Below, piece after piece: positions 18,678 to 27,609 of a stretch of DNA of 44,615 bases; positions within the stretch are counted from its first letter, which is position 1, and every line of letters starts with the position of its first letter. Under the pieces are notes generated by a model. That model was not told the origin of the DNA, made no database searches, and worked only from the letters and a program-made list of their open reading frames with translations. Origin of the DNA: Deltaproteobacteria bacterium (lineage in GTDB: Bacteria > Desulfobacterota > GWC2-55-46 > DRME01); the NCBI GenBank assembly GCA_011375175.1, contig DRME01000045.1, positions 1 through 44,615 of the forward strand, read 5' to 3'. Position numbers and translations under genes: made by a program.

Positions 18678-18712
18678 CGTGCGCCGATATCACTTTTCGA
18701 GGTGGGCGGGAG

Positions 18713-19918
18713 ATGACTGGCGAGGTGAGGAGGCAGCTTGAGCTCATTAAGCGGGGCGCCGAGGGGGTGGTGAGCGATCAAGAGCTCGCCGCAAGGATCG
18801 AGGAGTCGGTGAATACGGGCAGACCCCTTCGTGTGAAGGCCGGTTTCGACCCCACGGCGCCGGACCTCCATCTCGGCCACACGGTGCTCATCCAGAAGCT
18901 CAAGCACTTCCAGGAGCTTGGCCACTGCGTCCATCTCATAATCGGCGACTTCACGGCCCGCATAGGCGATCCCACGGGCAAGAGCGAGACGCGCAAGCCC
19001 CTTACGCGCGAGGAGGTGCTCCGCAACGCCGGGACCTACCGCGACCAGGTCTTCAAGATACTGGACGAGTCGAAGACGGAAGTGGTCTTCAACGGCGAGT
19101 GGATGGACCGGCTCACGGCGGGCGAGCTCATAGGGCTCGCCGCCCGCTACACGGTGGCGCGCATGCTCGAGCGCGACGACTTCAAGAAGCGCTACGCCTC
19201 GGGCCGTCCCATCGCCATACACGAGTTCCTCTATCCGCTCATCCAGGGCTACGACTCGGTCATGCTCAAGGCCGACGTGGAGCTCGGCGGCACGGACCAG
19301 CTCTTCAACATGCTCGTGGGGAGAGAGCTGCAGCGCGACTACGGCCAGCGTCCCCAGGTGGTCATCACCATGCCCATACTGGAGGGCACCGACGGCGTGC
19401 AGAAGATGAGCAAGTCCCTGGGCAACTACATAGGCATAACCGAGCCGCCCTCGGAGATCTTCGGCAAGGTCATGAGCATATCCGACGAGCTCATGGTGCG
19501 CTACTACGAGCTTCTAAGCGACGTCGAGCCGGGCCGCCTCGAGGAGATCAGAACAGGCGCCGTCCATCCCAAGGAGGCCAAGGAGGCCCTGGCCCTGGAG
19601 CTCACGGCCCGCTTCCACGGCGAGGAAGAGGCCCGCAAGGCGCTCGAGGCCTTCAGGGCGCTCTTTGCAAGGAAGCAGACGCCCGACGACGTGGAGGAGA
19701 CGGGGATCAGGGCCGACGGCGAAGAGATGTGGCTTGCGCGGGTCATGGTGGAGGCGGGCCTTGTGTCGAGCACTTCCGAGGCGGCGCGCCTCATGACCCA
19801 GGGCGGCGTCAGGGTCGACGGACGGAGAGTGACCGATCGCAAGACCCGCGTTCCCACCAATAAGCCCATACTCATCCAGGTAGGAAAACGCCGTTTCCGA
19901 AGGGTCGTCTTCCGTTGA
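18713..19918 (+). CDS. tyrS: Tyrosyl-tRNA synthetase
   Basis: 401 aa class I synthetase. HIGH-type motif HLGH in [15 protein letters not shown] (53-56), KMSKS in [10 protein letters not shown] (about 231-235), and a C-terminal S4 RNA-binding domain (about 335-400). The [12 protein letters not shown] wording places it with the TyrZ-like bacterial branch. It has a GGGCGGGAG ribosome site. E copy 4 separates it from ymdB, and A hairpin 2 may stop ymdB transcripts, so an independent promoter is likely. It converges with lpxH. Confidence 0.96.
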   Translation: MTGEVRRQLELIKRGAEGVVSDQELAARIEESVNTGRPLRVKAGFDPTAPDLHLGHTVLIQKLKHFQELGHCVHLIIGDFTARIGDPTGKSETRKPLTREEVLRNAGTYRDQVFKILDESKTEVVFNGEWMDRLTAGELIGLAARYTVARMLERDDFKKRYASGRPIAIHEFLYPLIQGYDSVMLKADVELGGTDQLFNMLVGRELQRDYGQRPQVVITMPILEGTDGVQKMSKSLGNYIGITEPPSEIFGKVMSISDELMVRYYELLSDVEPGRLEEIRTGAVHPKEAKEALALELTARFHGEEEARKALEAFRALFARKQTPDDVEETGIRADGEEMWLARVMVEAGLVSSTSEAARLMTQGGVRVDGRRVTDRKTRVPTNKPILIQVGKRRFRRVVFR

Positions 19919-19920
19919 GG

Positions 19921-20137
19921 GAATCGGAAGTCTTTGAAGGGGGCATCTTCCCGCCGTCCACGGCCCGCCCGGTGTCCCCGGCGTCGCGTGGGAGGTTCGG
20001 ACCGCAAAGGCGTAAAAAAACCCCGCCTGGCGCGGTCCGAACCTCCCACGCGACGCCGGGCGGCTATGAACAACACATGGAACACATGGGGGTGAAAGGC
20101 GGACCTGCGGCCCTTATGCAGAAGGCTTCTCCCCCAT
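19921..20137. repeat. E element remnant 5 with A hairpin 3
   Basis: Between convergent tyrS and lpxH. Spacer GGAAGTCTTTGAAGGGGGC (19924-19942) is followed by A hairpin 3 at 19977-20060: a perfect arm pair around GGCGTCGCGTGGGAGGTTCGG, with T7 after the core stem on the minus strand. An hp3 arm (GGCCCTTATGCAGAAGGC, 20110-20127, then TTCTCCCCC) overlaps the last codons of lpxH. Both terminal repeats are missing. Confidence 0.78.
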
Positions 20138-20863
20138 GAGATCATCGAGGGCGGCGATCCTGAAGCTGCCTTCTTCGTATACGAGGCAGGTCGGCTCCGT
20201 GGAGGCGCAGCTTCCGGGGTTGGCGTAGATGCCCCTGCGGTGCGCGCCTCTTTCTTCGCCGACGCAGGGGCGGTGTGTGTGGCCCGTGATCACCACATCG
20301 GCGCCCGCCGCTATCTTTCTTCTTGCGAAGGCCCGCATGGCGCGTTCCAGCGCGGCGGCCCCGCCTCCGCGCTTCCTGCGGCTTCTTCGGGAGAGGCGGG
20401 CCGCCGTGTGGAAGAAGAGGGCCGGCGGGAGGACGGTCTTCAGGAACCTGAAGACCGGACTGCGCAGGAAGGCCCTCCACAGGCTGTAGCCTGGTGTGCA
20501 CCCTATGGTGTCGCCGTGGATTGCGATGACCCTGCGGCCGTCGAGCGTGACGGTGCAGGCGTGGTCGTGGACACGGGCGCCGAGCACATCGGTGAAGAAG
20601 CGGCCCATGTGAAAGTCGTGGTTGCCCTCCACGTATACGATCTCCACGCCCTTTGCCCGCGCCTCCATGAGCGCCGCGAGAACGGGCAGGTAGCGAAGCG
20701 GGACCATCTCGCCGAAGCCGGTCCAGAACTCGAAGAAGTCGCCCACTATGACGAGCCGGCGCACTCCCGCGTCGTGGAAACTTTCCAGGAAGCGGACGAG
20801 GCGTTTCTGGGCGGGGTCGTCGAGGCCCCCGAGGTGGGCGTCGGCGATGAAGACGGTCTTCAC
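20114..20863 (-). CDS. lpxH: LpxH-like UDP-2,3-diacylglucosamine pyrophosphatase
   Basis: 249-aa calcineurin-like phosphoesterase. Motifs: IADAHLGG, IVGDFFEFW, GNHDFHMGRFF, IHGDTIG and ITGHTHRP. This motif set and length fit LpxH, which cleaves UDP-2,3-diacylglucosamine to lipid X in lipid A synthesis at the inner membrane face. The GTG start overlaps the aroE stop (GTGA), so translation is probably coupled. The last seven codons (MGEKPSA) and stop are written in the hp3 arm of the adjacent E remnant, so the native C-terminus may have been replaced. A different substrate is possible because the protein is diverged. Confidence 0.8.
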   Translation of the reverse strand: MKTVFIADAHLGGLDDPAQKRLVRFLESFHDAGVRRLVIVGDFFEFWTGFGEMVPLRYLPVLAALMEARAKGVEIVYVEGNHDFHMGRFFTDVLGARVHDHACTVTLDGRRVIAIHGDTIGCTPGYSLWRAFLRSPVFRFLKTVLPPALFFHTAARLSRRSRRKRGGGAAALERAMRAFARRKIAAGADVVITGHTHRPCVGEERGAHRRGIYANPGSCASTEPTCLVYEEGSFRIAALDDLMGEKPSA

Positions 20864-21750
20864 TTGCGCGGCTCCTTCAGGGCCCCTTCGAGGGCGGCGC
20901 GCATGGTCTCCACAGGCGCCTTGCGGCCCGTCCAGAGCTCGAAGGCCAGGGCCCCCTGGTAGAGCAGCATGCCCAGCCCCCTGTGGACCCTGAGGCCCCG
21001 CCGGGCTGCGGCCTTCAGGAAGTCCGTATCGAGGGGCCTGTAGACGATGTCGCTGGCCACCGCGCCGGGACGCATGGCCTCCACCGGCAGATCGGGGGCG
21101 CCTCGGCCCATCATGCCGAGCGACGTCGTGTTCACCACAAGGTCGGCCTCTCTCGCGTTCTCGACGAGCAGCCCCTTGGAGAGGACCATGGCCGTCATCC
21201 GGGCGTCCGGGAAGAGCTCGCTCAAGTCGTCGATGAGGGCCTCGGCCCTCTCCAGCGTCCTGTTGGCCACGGTTACGGACCCTATCCCCTCGCGCAGCAA
21301 GGTGTGGAGCACGGCCCTTGCCGAGCCGCCGGCCCCGGCCACAAGGCACGTCTTTCCCCTCGGATCAAAGCCCGTCTCCTCGACGAGGCTTGCAAGCCAG
21401 CCTCGGCCGTCGGTGTTGTGCCCCCTGAGCCGTCCGCCGTCGTTGACCACTGTGTTGACGGCCCCGATTGCGCGGGCCTCGTCGCTCACTTCGTCGAGAA
21501 GCCCCATGACCCGTTCCTTGTGGGGGATCGTGATGTTCACGCCCGGCATCTCAAGGCCCCTGACGGCCGTGACGGCGTTCACCAGCGACCCGGGCGCAAC
21601 GCGAAAGGGCAGGTAGACCATGTCGATACCGGTCGCCTCGAATGCGGCGTTGTGCATGACCGGCGAGAGCGACTGTTCCACCGGATCGCCGAATATGCCG
21701 GCAAGCCTCGTCCTGTTCGTTATCCTTACCTTGCCCAACCGTCCCCGCAC
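20860..21750 (-). CDS. aroE: Shikimate dehydrogenase
   Basis: About 296 aa, NADP-dependent reduction of 3-dehydroshikimate. Substrate site motifs SLSPVMHNAAF (about 28) and NITIPHKE (about 73), glycine-rich cofactor loop LVAGAGGSARAVL (about 136), and C-terminal GLGMLLYQGALAFELWTG. The GTG at 21750 is the longest start and overlaps ribF by 25 bp. A TTG at 21738 or a start nearer the conserved RLAGIFGDP would be shorter. Both overlaps, with ribF and lpxH, point to one tightly packed operon. Confidence 0.93.
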   Translation of the reverse strand: MRGRLGKVRITNRTRLAGIFGDPVEQSLSPVMHNAAFEATGIDMVYLPFRVAPGSLVNAVTAVRGLEMPGVNITIPHKERVMGLLDEVSDEARAIGAVNTVVNDGGRLRGHNTDGRGWLASLVEETGFDPRGKTCLVAGAGGSARAVLHTLLREGIGSVTVANRTLERAEALIDDLSELFPDARMTAMVLSKGLLVENAREADLVVNTTSLGMMGRGAPDLPVEAMRPGAVASDIVYRPLDTDFLKAAARRGLRVHRGLGMLLYQGALAFELWTGRKAPVETMRAALEGALKEPRK

Positions 21751-22697
21751 TCCTTTTCATCAGTCTCTTCGGCCGCCGCCTCTTCGTCGAATACCCGTCT
21801 GGCGGCGGCGCAGTCATCCCTTATGCGCGCCGCGAGCTCTTCCAGCGAGTCGAAACGCCGCTCGTCGCGCAGCCTCCTCAGGAAGCCCACGGCGACCCTG
21901 GAGCCGTAGAGGTCGCCGTCGAAGTCGAGGATGTGGACCTCCACGCCGAGGTCCTTTCCTCCCGCCGTGGGGGCGGTGCCCACGTTGGCCACGCCGCGGC
22001 GCGCCGTCGGGCCGCACTCCACCGCCGCGGCGTATACGCCGCGGCGCGGCAGGAGCTCGGTCTCGACCGCGATGTTGGCTGTGGGGAAGCCGAGCCTTGC
22101 GCCGAGCCCCTTGCCCCTCACCACCTCGCCGTAGACGGTGAAGGGCCTTGTCAGAAGGCGGGCGGCCTCGCCGACGCGCCCGTCGCCGATGAGACGCCGT
22201 ATGCGCGAGCTGCTCACCACCTCGCCGTCCACGGTGAGCGCCCCTATGACGGTGACGGCAAAGCCCAGTTCGCGGCCCAGTTCGGCGAGCTGCTCCACCG
22301 TACCGCCCTTTCCCTTGCCGAAGGAGAAGTCGTGGCCCACCATGACCTCGCGCACGGCGAGCCTCTCGACGAGCTCGTCCACCACGAACCGGCGCGGCTT
22401 CTGGGAGGCGAACTCCTTGGTGAAGTCGGCGAGCACGAGGTAGTCGATGCCGAGCCCGCCGATGAGCCGTATCTTCTCCTCCAGCGGCAGGATGAGCGGC
22501 GGACTCTTCTCCGGGGCCACCACCTTGAGCGGGTGGGGCTCGAAGGTGTAGACCGTGGACGGCGCGCCGAGCTCGCGGGCCCTCGTCCGCACCCGCTCCA
22601 GTATGCGGCGATGACCGAGGTGTATGCCGTCGAAGTTGCCGAGCGTCACGACAGAACCCCTGGCCGCCGCAGACTCCTCTCTCTTCAGTACCTCCAT
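21726..22697 (-). CDS. ribF: Bifunctional riboflavin kinase/FMN adenylyltransferase
   Basis: 323 aa. N-terminal FAD synthetase domain with TLGNFDGIHLGHRRIL (about 18-33) and SSSRIRRLI (about 160). C-terminal riboflavin kinase domain with GKGLGARLGFPTANI (about 187) and VANVGTAPTAGG (about 225). It makes FMN then FAD. First gene of the minus-strand ribF-aroE-lpxH set. AAGGA precedes the ATG by 9 bp. No FMN riboswitch is seen in the upstream 50 bp before E copy 6. Confidence 0.96.
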   Translation of the reverse strand: MEVLKREESAAARGSVVTLGNFDGIHLGHRRILERVRTRARELGAPSTVYTFEPHPLKVVAPEKSPPLILPLEEKIRLIGGLGIDYLVLADFTKEFASQKPRRFVVDELVERLAVREVMVGHDFSFGKGKGGTVEQLAELGRELGFAVTVIGALTVDGEVVSSSRIRRLIGDGRVGEAARLLTRPFTVYGEVVRGKGLGARLGFPTANIAVETELLPRRGVYAAAVECGPTARRGVANVGTAPTAGGKDLGVEVHILDFDGDLYGSRVAVGFLRRLRDERRFDSLEELAARIRDDCAAARRVFDEEAAAEETDEKECGDGWAR

Positions 22698-22734
22698 GAA
22701 AATCCGTCCTTACAGAGAGGAAGTTCCCACTCTC

Positions 22735-23061
22735 CGCTTCCGATTTGTTGCGCCGAGGGAACCTTTTTACAAAGAGGAAACGGCCCTCGGCTGTCGGGCC
22801 GCGCCAGGCGGGATCTTTTTACGCCTTTGCGGCCCGACAGCCCGCGGGCCGTAAAGGATTGAGAAGGGCTTCCCAGCCCCCACGGTTCCCTCAGACTCCC
22901 TCCAAAAACTTTTAACGCCCTGCGGTTCATCCCGATTTTGCTTGTAAAATCGGGATGAACCGCAGGGAATTAAAAGTCTTTGAAGGGGTCTGGGGGGAAC
23001 GTGGGCCTATGGCCCTTCTGCAGAAAGTTTCCCCCAGGGTAAATAAGCGGAGCTTCCTTAG
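22735..23061. repeat. E element copy 6 with A hairpin 4 nested in hp1
   Basis: Between ubiB and ribF. Left terminal repeat CTTCCGATTTGTTG, then hp1 opened by A hairpin 4 (22780-22852) and closed again at GGTTCCCTC (22884-22892). The A core reads as a terminator on the plus strand (GGCGGGATCTTTTTACG). Centre palindrome 22918-22967 shows a paired change (CGGTTCATC with GATGAACCG). hp3 carries an inner GGGCCTATGGCCC. The right terminal repeat GCTTCCTTAG ends 8 bp from the ubiB stop. Confidence 0.88.
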
Positions 23062-23068
23062 AGGTTCC

Positions 23069-24754
23069 CTAATACTTCCCCGATCTTATTATGAGGAAAG
23101 CGAGCCACAGTCCCAGCACGGCGGCTATGGAGAAGCCCACCATGCCGAGCACGGGGTAGCCCATGAATGTGGGCCCGCTCTCCGACGCCGTTATCATCGA
23201 CGAGCCCACCACCATGGCCGCCACGATGAGGCCGAAGGTGAGCCTGTTGGACGAGCGGTCCATCTCGCCCATGAACTCTTCCAGGCCCCTGTGGACGAAC
23301 TGGACGCGCATCTTGTCGCTCAGGACCTTTTTCAGGAGCTGCCCCGAGAGCGCCGGGAATCTTTCGATGAACTCCTTGTACTCCCTCATCGTCTCCAGCC
23401 CCTCGCGGGCGAGCGTTTCGGGGCTCAGGCGTCTTTTCACCAGGCTCTTCACATAGGGCTCGCTCTCGGCCACGATGTTCTGGTGGGGATTCAGGAGCCG
23501 GCCCAGGCCCTCGAGCTCCATGAGGCACTTGTCGAAGAGGAGCAGGTCCCGCGGCATCCTTATGTTGTAACGGGCCGAGAGCTTCGCGTACTCCCTGAGG
23601 AAGTCGTCGAGCCTTGCGGCGCCGAGGGGGCGGCCGAAGTAGTGGAGGAGTATGTCCTGGTAGTCGCGCCTGAAGGCGGCCTCGTCGATCTCTTCGGGCA
23701 GGATGCCGAGCCTGAGGTAGACGTCGGTGAGCCTCTCGTAGTCCTCCTTCACTATGCCGATGAATATGTCGGCCAGGTTCTCCTGCATCTGCCTGTCGAT
23801 GCGGCCCACTATGCCGAAGTCGACGAGCGCTATCCTCTCCTCGCTCAGGACGAAGATGTTGCCCGAGTGGAGGTCGCCGTGGAAGAGTCCGAACTCGAAG
23901 ACCTGCCGGAAGAAGACGTCGGCCAGAAGCCTTGCGAGCTTTCTGGTGTCCATGCCCGCCTCGCGCAGCCGCTCGACCTGGTCGATCTTGATGCCCGTCA
24001 CCGGGTCCATGGTGAGGACCTTGCGTCCCGTGCGGCTCCAGCAGACCTTCGGTATGATCACCCTCGGGTCGTCGGCGAAGTTGCGCCGGAAGCGCTCCAT
24101 GAAGCTTGCCTCCATGGAGAAGTCCATCTCGCGGCGCACGGTCACGTCGAACTCGTCGACTATGGCCACCGGGTCGTAGAGCCTGCTCTCCGGCACGTAG
24201 CGGTGGAGCAGACCGGCCATGTACCTCAGTATGGCCACGTCCGTTGTTATCTTTTCTTCGAGGCCCGGGCGCTGGACCTTTATGACCACATCGCGCCCCC
24301 CGGTCGTCACGGCCCGGTGGACCTGGGCTATGGAGGCGGCGGCCAGGGGCGTTTCGTCGATGCTCTCGAAGAGCTCCCCGGCGGGCCTCGAGAACTCCTC
24401 TTCTATTACGGCCCTCACCTCTTCGAAGGGTATGGGCGCCACCTCGTCCTGGAGCTTGAGGAACTCCGCGACGAACTCCTCGGGCACTATGTCCGGTCTC
24501 GTTGAGAGTATCTGGCCGAACTTTATGAAGGTGGGCCCCAGCTGCTCGAAGGCCATGCGCGCCCTGGCCGGAAGGGTGAAGGCGTCGCGCTCCCTGGCCC
24601 GTTTGCGCCCGAGCAGCCGCTCGGGCAGGGAGACGAGTCCGCCGAGGCGGAGGCGCTCCATTACGGGGTAAAAACCGTGTCTGGCGAGGGTCGTCACGAT
24701 GGTGCGCAGCCTTCGCACGTTGCGGTAGGCGAGATGTATGCCCAGGGGACTCAC
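23069..24754 (-). CDS. ubiB: UbiB/AarF family atypical kinase
   Basis: 561 aa. Begins with the family KxGQ segment in the form FIKFGQILSTRPDI (about 75-88). Atypical kinase core motifs: VVIKVQRPG (about 150), LFHGDLHSGNIF (about 293) and ALVDFG (about 315). Two C-terminal hydrophobic helices follow (about 508-525 and 533-556). UbiB proteins are ATPases tied to extraction of quinone-biosynthesis lipids from the membrane. The GTG start overlaps the rnr stop (GTGA), showing coupling with rnr. The stop lies 8 bp from E copy 6. Confidence 0.92.
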   Translation of the reverse strand: MSPLGIHLAYRNVRRLRTIVTTLARHGFYPVMERLRLGGLVSLPERLLGRKRARERDAFTLPARARMAFEQLGPTFIKFGQILSTRPDIVPEEFVAEFLKLQDEVAPIPFEEVRAVIEEEFSRPAGELFESIDETPLAAASIAQVHRAVTTGGRDVVIKVQRPGLEEKITTDVAILRYMAGLLHRYVPESRLYDPVAIVDEFDVTVRREMDFSMEASFMERFRRNFADDPRVIIPKVCWSRTGRKVLTMDPVTGIKIDQVERLREAGMDTRKLARLLADVFFRQVFEFGLFHGDLHSGNIFVLSEERIALVDFGIVGRIDRQMQENLADIFIGIVKEDYERLTDVYLRLGILPEEIDEAAFRRDYQDILLHYFGRPLGAARLDDFLREYAKLSARYNIRMPRDLLLFDKCLMELEGLGRLLNPHQNIVAESEPYVKSLVKRRLSPETLAREGLETMREYKEFIERFPALSGQLLKKVLSDKMRVQFVHRGLEEFMGEMDRSSNRLTFGLIVAAMVVGSSMITASESGPTFMGYPVLGMVGFSIAAVLGLWLAFLIIRSGKY

Positions 24755-26919
24755 GGCGAGCGTCTCCTCCCCCCGCGCCTTCCCCTGCGCCGCCCCTTTG
24801 CGCCGGCTTGCGCCGCGCCCTCGACGAGCCTCATCTCTATGCGCCTTCGCTCGAGATCCACGGCCTCGATCCTCACCTTCACCTCGTCGCCGGGACGGAA
24901 GCTCCTCTTGGTGTGCTCGCCCCTGAGCGTATGGCGCTTGTCGTCGAATATGTAGTAGTCGTCGCCCAGGCTCGTCACATGGACGAGCCCCTCGACGAAG
25001 TACTCCCTGAGCTCGACGAAGAAGCCGAAGGAGGTCACGCCGGAGACGAAGCCCTCGTACTCCATGCCCACCTTGTCCTTCATGAACTGGGCCTTCTTGA
25101 GGTCCGCTATCTCCCTTTCGGCCTCCATGGCCTTGCGCTCCCTCGCCGACGCGTGGGCCGCCACGGCGGCGAGCCTCTCTTCGGCCTCCTCGCCCCTGGG
25201 CCTGCGGCGGCGAAGCGCCGCCTTGACGAGCCTGTGGACCACGAGGTCGGGATAGCGCCGGATTGGAGAGGTGAAGTGTGTATAGTTCCTGAAGGCCAGG
25301 CCGTAGTGGCCGATGTTCTCCACCGAGTAGACGGCCTGTTTCATGGAGCGGAGCAGGAGGTGGTTTACGAGTCTTTCCTCGGGGCGTCCCTCGGCGGCGC
25401 TCAGTATGCGCTGCATGGCCTTGGGTCCCGTGCCCTTCTTCCCCGGCGGGTAGCCGAAGCAGGAGACGATCTCGAGGAAGTCGCGCAGCTTATCCTCGTC
25501 CGGTTCCTCGTGGACCCTGAATATGAAGGGTTTCGTGCGGCCGAAGCGTTCGGCCACGGCCCGGTTGGCGGCGAGCATGAACTCCTCGATGAGCCGGTGC
25601 GAGGCGAGGCGCTCGGAGCGCACGATGTCCTCGATGCGCCCTTCCATGTCGATTATTATCTGAGGCTCGGGCAGGTCGAAGTCGATGGAGCCGCTGCGCA
25701 TCCGCCGTCCGGTCAGGGTCTGCGCCAGTGCGGCCATGGTCTTAAGGTCCGATACGACGGCCCTTCCCACTCCTTTCGCCGCCCGCCTGTCGCCGTCGAG
25801 CACCTGCTGGACCTGCCGGTAGGTGAGGCGCTTTACGCTCCTTATGACGCTTTCGTAAAAGCTCTTCTTCACCGCCCGTCCGCCGGCGTCGAACTCGATC
25901 TCCGCGGTGAGCGTGAGCCTGTCCACGCCGGGGTTGAGGCTGCATATGCCGTTTGAGAGCGGCTCGGGAAGCATCGGTATGCAGCGGTCCGGGAAGTAGA
26001 CGCTCGTGGAGCGCGAGCGGGCCTCGGCGTCGAGGAGCGAGCCCTCCTTGACGTAGTGTGCCACGTCGGCTATGGAGACGTAGAGGCGCAGCCCCCCGCC
26101 GCCGGTCTCCTCCACGGCCACGGCGTCGTCGAAGTCCTTGGCCGTCTCGCCGTCTATGGTGAAGACCCTCTTTTTTCGCAGGTCCACCCGGCCCTCGGTC
26201 TCGGCGTCCGTCACCTCCTGTGGGACGGCCTCGGCCTCCTCCATAACTTCGGCCGGAAAGCGGTGGGGCAGCTCGTATTTCCTGACTATGACCTCTATCT
26301 CCACGTCCGGGTCGTCGGGGTCGCCGAGCACGGCGGTGACGCGGCCCGCGGGGGCCATGTGCTTTGCCGGCCAGCGGGTGATCTCGCACTCCACCATACG
26401 GCCCGCGCCGGCGCCCATGGAGCGCCCGGACGGTATGATGATCTCGTAGAGGAGCCGCTCGTCGGCGGGCACCACAACGCCGAAGCCCTTGCCCCGCTCG
26501 AAGCGGCCCACCACCGTGCGGTGGGCCCTCTTCAGTATCCGTATGATGCGTCCTTCCCGCTTGCCGCCGGGCTTGATCCCCTCCACCCGGCTTACCACCT
26601 GGTCGCCGTGCATGGCGCCGCCGAGCTTCCTCGGCCCGATGAAGACGTCCTCGCCGCCCTCCTCGGGACGGACGAAGCCGTAACCGTCGGGATGGCACTC
26701 GAGGGTGCCGCGCACGAGGTTCATCTTCGAGGGAAGACCGAGACGGCCGCCCCTTATCTTCACCAGCAGCCCCTCGGCCACGAGCCCCTTTATCATGCGC
26801 TTGAAACCCTCGCGCCGGTCCCTGGGCACCTCGAAACGGCGGACCAGCTCCTTCAGTCCCACGGGGCCCTCCGCCTCGCTCTCCATGAAGGAGAGCACGG
26901 CCTTTGAGTCGATCTTCAT
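24751..26919 (-). CDS. rnr: Ribonuclease R
   Basis: 722-aa 3'-5' exoribonuclease. N-terminal winged helix (about 1-70), cold-shock domains (about 75-230), RNB catalytic core with TAKDFDDAVAVE (about 256-267), YVSIADVAHYV and PMLPEPLSNGICSLNPG, S1 domain at about 620-705 (YEGFVSGVTSFGFFVEL) and a basic tail. It degrades structured RNA, including hairpin-rich transcripts. It has its own promoter (26949-26977) and AAAGGA before the ATG. The coupled ubiB gene is downstream. Confidence 0.96.
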   Translation of the reverse strand: MKIDSKAVLSFMESEAEGPVGLKELVRRFEVPRDRREGFKRMIKGLVAEGLLVKIRGGRLGLPSKMNLVRGTLECHPDGYGFVRPEEGGEDVFIGPRKLGGAMHGDQVVSRVEGIKPGGKREGRIIRILKRAHRTVVGRFERGKGFGVVVPADERLLYEIIIPSGRSMGAGAGRMVECEITRWPAKHMAPAGRVTAVLGDPDDPDVEIEVIVRKYELPHRFPAEVMEEAEAVPQEVTDAETEGRVDLRKKRVFTIDGETAKDFDDAVAVEETGGGGLRLYVSIADVAHYVKEGSLLDAEARSRSTSVYFPDRCIPMLPEPLSNGICSLNPGVDRLTLTAEIEFDAGGRAVKKSFYESVIRSVKRLTYRQVQQVLDGDRRAAKGVGRAVVSDLKTMAALAQTLTGRRMRSGSIDFDLPEPQIIIDMEGRIEDIVRSERLASHRLIEEFMLAANRAVAERFGRTKPFIFRVHEEPDEDKLRDFLEIVSCFGYPPGKKGTGPKAMQRILSAAEGRPEERLVNHLLLRSMKQAVYSVENIGHYGLAFRNYTHFTSPIRRYPDLVVHRLVKAALRRRRPRGEEAEERLAAVAAHASARERKAMEAEREIADLKKAQFMKDKVGMEYEGFVSGVTSFGFFVELREYFVEGLVHVTSLGDDYYIFDDKRHTLRGEHTKRSFRPGDEVKVRIEAVDLERRRIEMRLVEGAAQAGAKGRRRGRRGGRRRSP

Positions 26920-26948
26920 CAGCGTCCTTTCACATTTTTTGGTTCCCT

Positions 26949-26977
26949 ATTATAACCCCAAAAGTCCCTTATTTCAC
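26949..26977 (-). promoter_or_regulatory. rnr-ubiB promoter
   Basis: Minus-strand consensus TATAAT (26949-26954) with GTGAAA (26972-26977) 17 bp upstream. The transcript would start near 26942, giving a leader of about 22 nt. Confidence 0.7.
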
Positions 26978-27045
26978 GCATATTTTTAACCCTCGCCGCC
27001 CCGCCCCTTGAAAAGACCCCCGCCCTTGTGTTAGCCTCAATGGTC

Positions 27046-27202
27046 TTGGGGGGGAGCTTTTCGCAGAAGGGTCATGGACCCGTCCTTTCCCGCTCCCCCT
27101 TTCGTATGCTGCCCGTCTAATGCGGCGGTCCATGGGAGGTTCGGCCCGCAAGGGCGTAAAAAAAAACCGCCTGGCGCGGGCCGAACCGCCGCCGCGGCCG
27201 GA
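27046..27202. repeat. E element remnant 7 with A hairpin 5
   Basis: Between the divergent rnr and gatC starts. A decayed hp3 (GGGGGGAGC... with inner GGGTCATGGACCC) runs to about 27100. CGTATGCTGCCCG, a decayed form of the ATGTTATTCGG module, comes next. A hairpin 5 is at about 27134-27195: the inner arms GGTTCGGCCCGC/GCGGGCCGAACC are intact, while the outer arms no longer pair fully. On the minus strand its core is CCGC-GCCAG-GCGG followed by nine T. No terminal repeats remain. Confidence 0.72.
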
Positions 27203-27281
27203 TTGACGCAGAAGAGGGGCCGGGGCGGCCGCGGTACTTTTACGGAGGGCTCCTTCAGGCCCGTAAGCAAGGAGGAAGGTG

Positions 27282-27569
27282 ATGGCCATAAGTGTCGAAG
27301 ACGTCGAGCACGTAGCCGAGCTTGCGAGGCTTGAGCTTACCGACGGGGAGAAGCGTCTTTATGCGAGCCAGTTGCAGCGCATCCTCGAGTACGTGGAGAA
27401 GCTCTCGGCCGTGGAGACGGACGGCGTGGAGCCCACGTTTTCCACGGTGCCGGGGCCGCAGCGGCTGCGCGAGGACCGCGTCGAGCCCTCGCTCGAGCGC
27501 GCGAAGGCGCTGGAGAACGGCCCCGACTGCGAGGGCGGCACCTTCAGGGTTCCGAGGATAATAGAGTAG
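27282..27569 (+). CDS. gatC: Asp/Glu-tRNA amidotransferase subunit GatC
   Basis: 95 aa small subunit that stabilises GatA in the complex turning mischarged Asp-tRNA(Asn) or Glu-tRNA(Gln) into the amidated form. Family features: [19 protein letters not shown] at the N-terminus, [20 protein letters not shown] in the middle, [10 protein letters not shown], and FRVPRIIE at the end. ATG 27282 follows AAGGAGGAAGGTG. A GTG three bases earlier is less likely. It lies 40 bp before gatA. Confidence 0.95.
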   Translation: MAISVEDVEHVAELARLELTDGEKRLYASQLQRILEYVEKLSAVETDGVEPTFSTVPGPQRLREDRVEPSLERAKALENGPDCEGGTFRVPRIIE

Positions 27570-27609
27570 GGGCCCTTTTGATGGAGTCGATGAGAAAGGG
27601 ACGGTCCCG

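Noticed and set aside
18638-18712. T-box leader upstream of tyrS
   Set aside because: Only about 75 bp separates the repeat from the gene, and no specifier or antiterminator element is visible. The hairpins upstream belong to the E/A repeat.
22698-22740. FMN riboswitch upstream of ribF
   Set aside because: The space before the E element is about 40 bp and lacks FMN-aptamer motifs.
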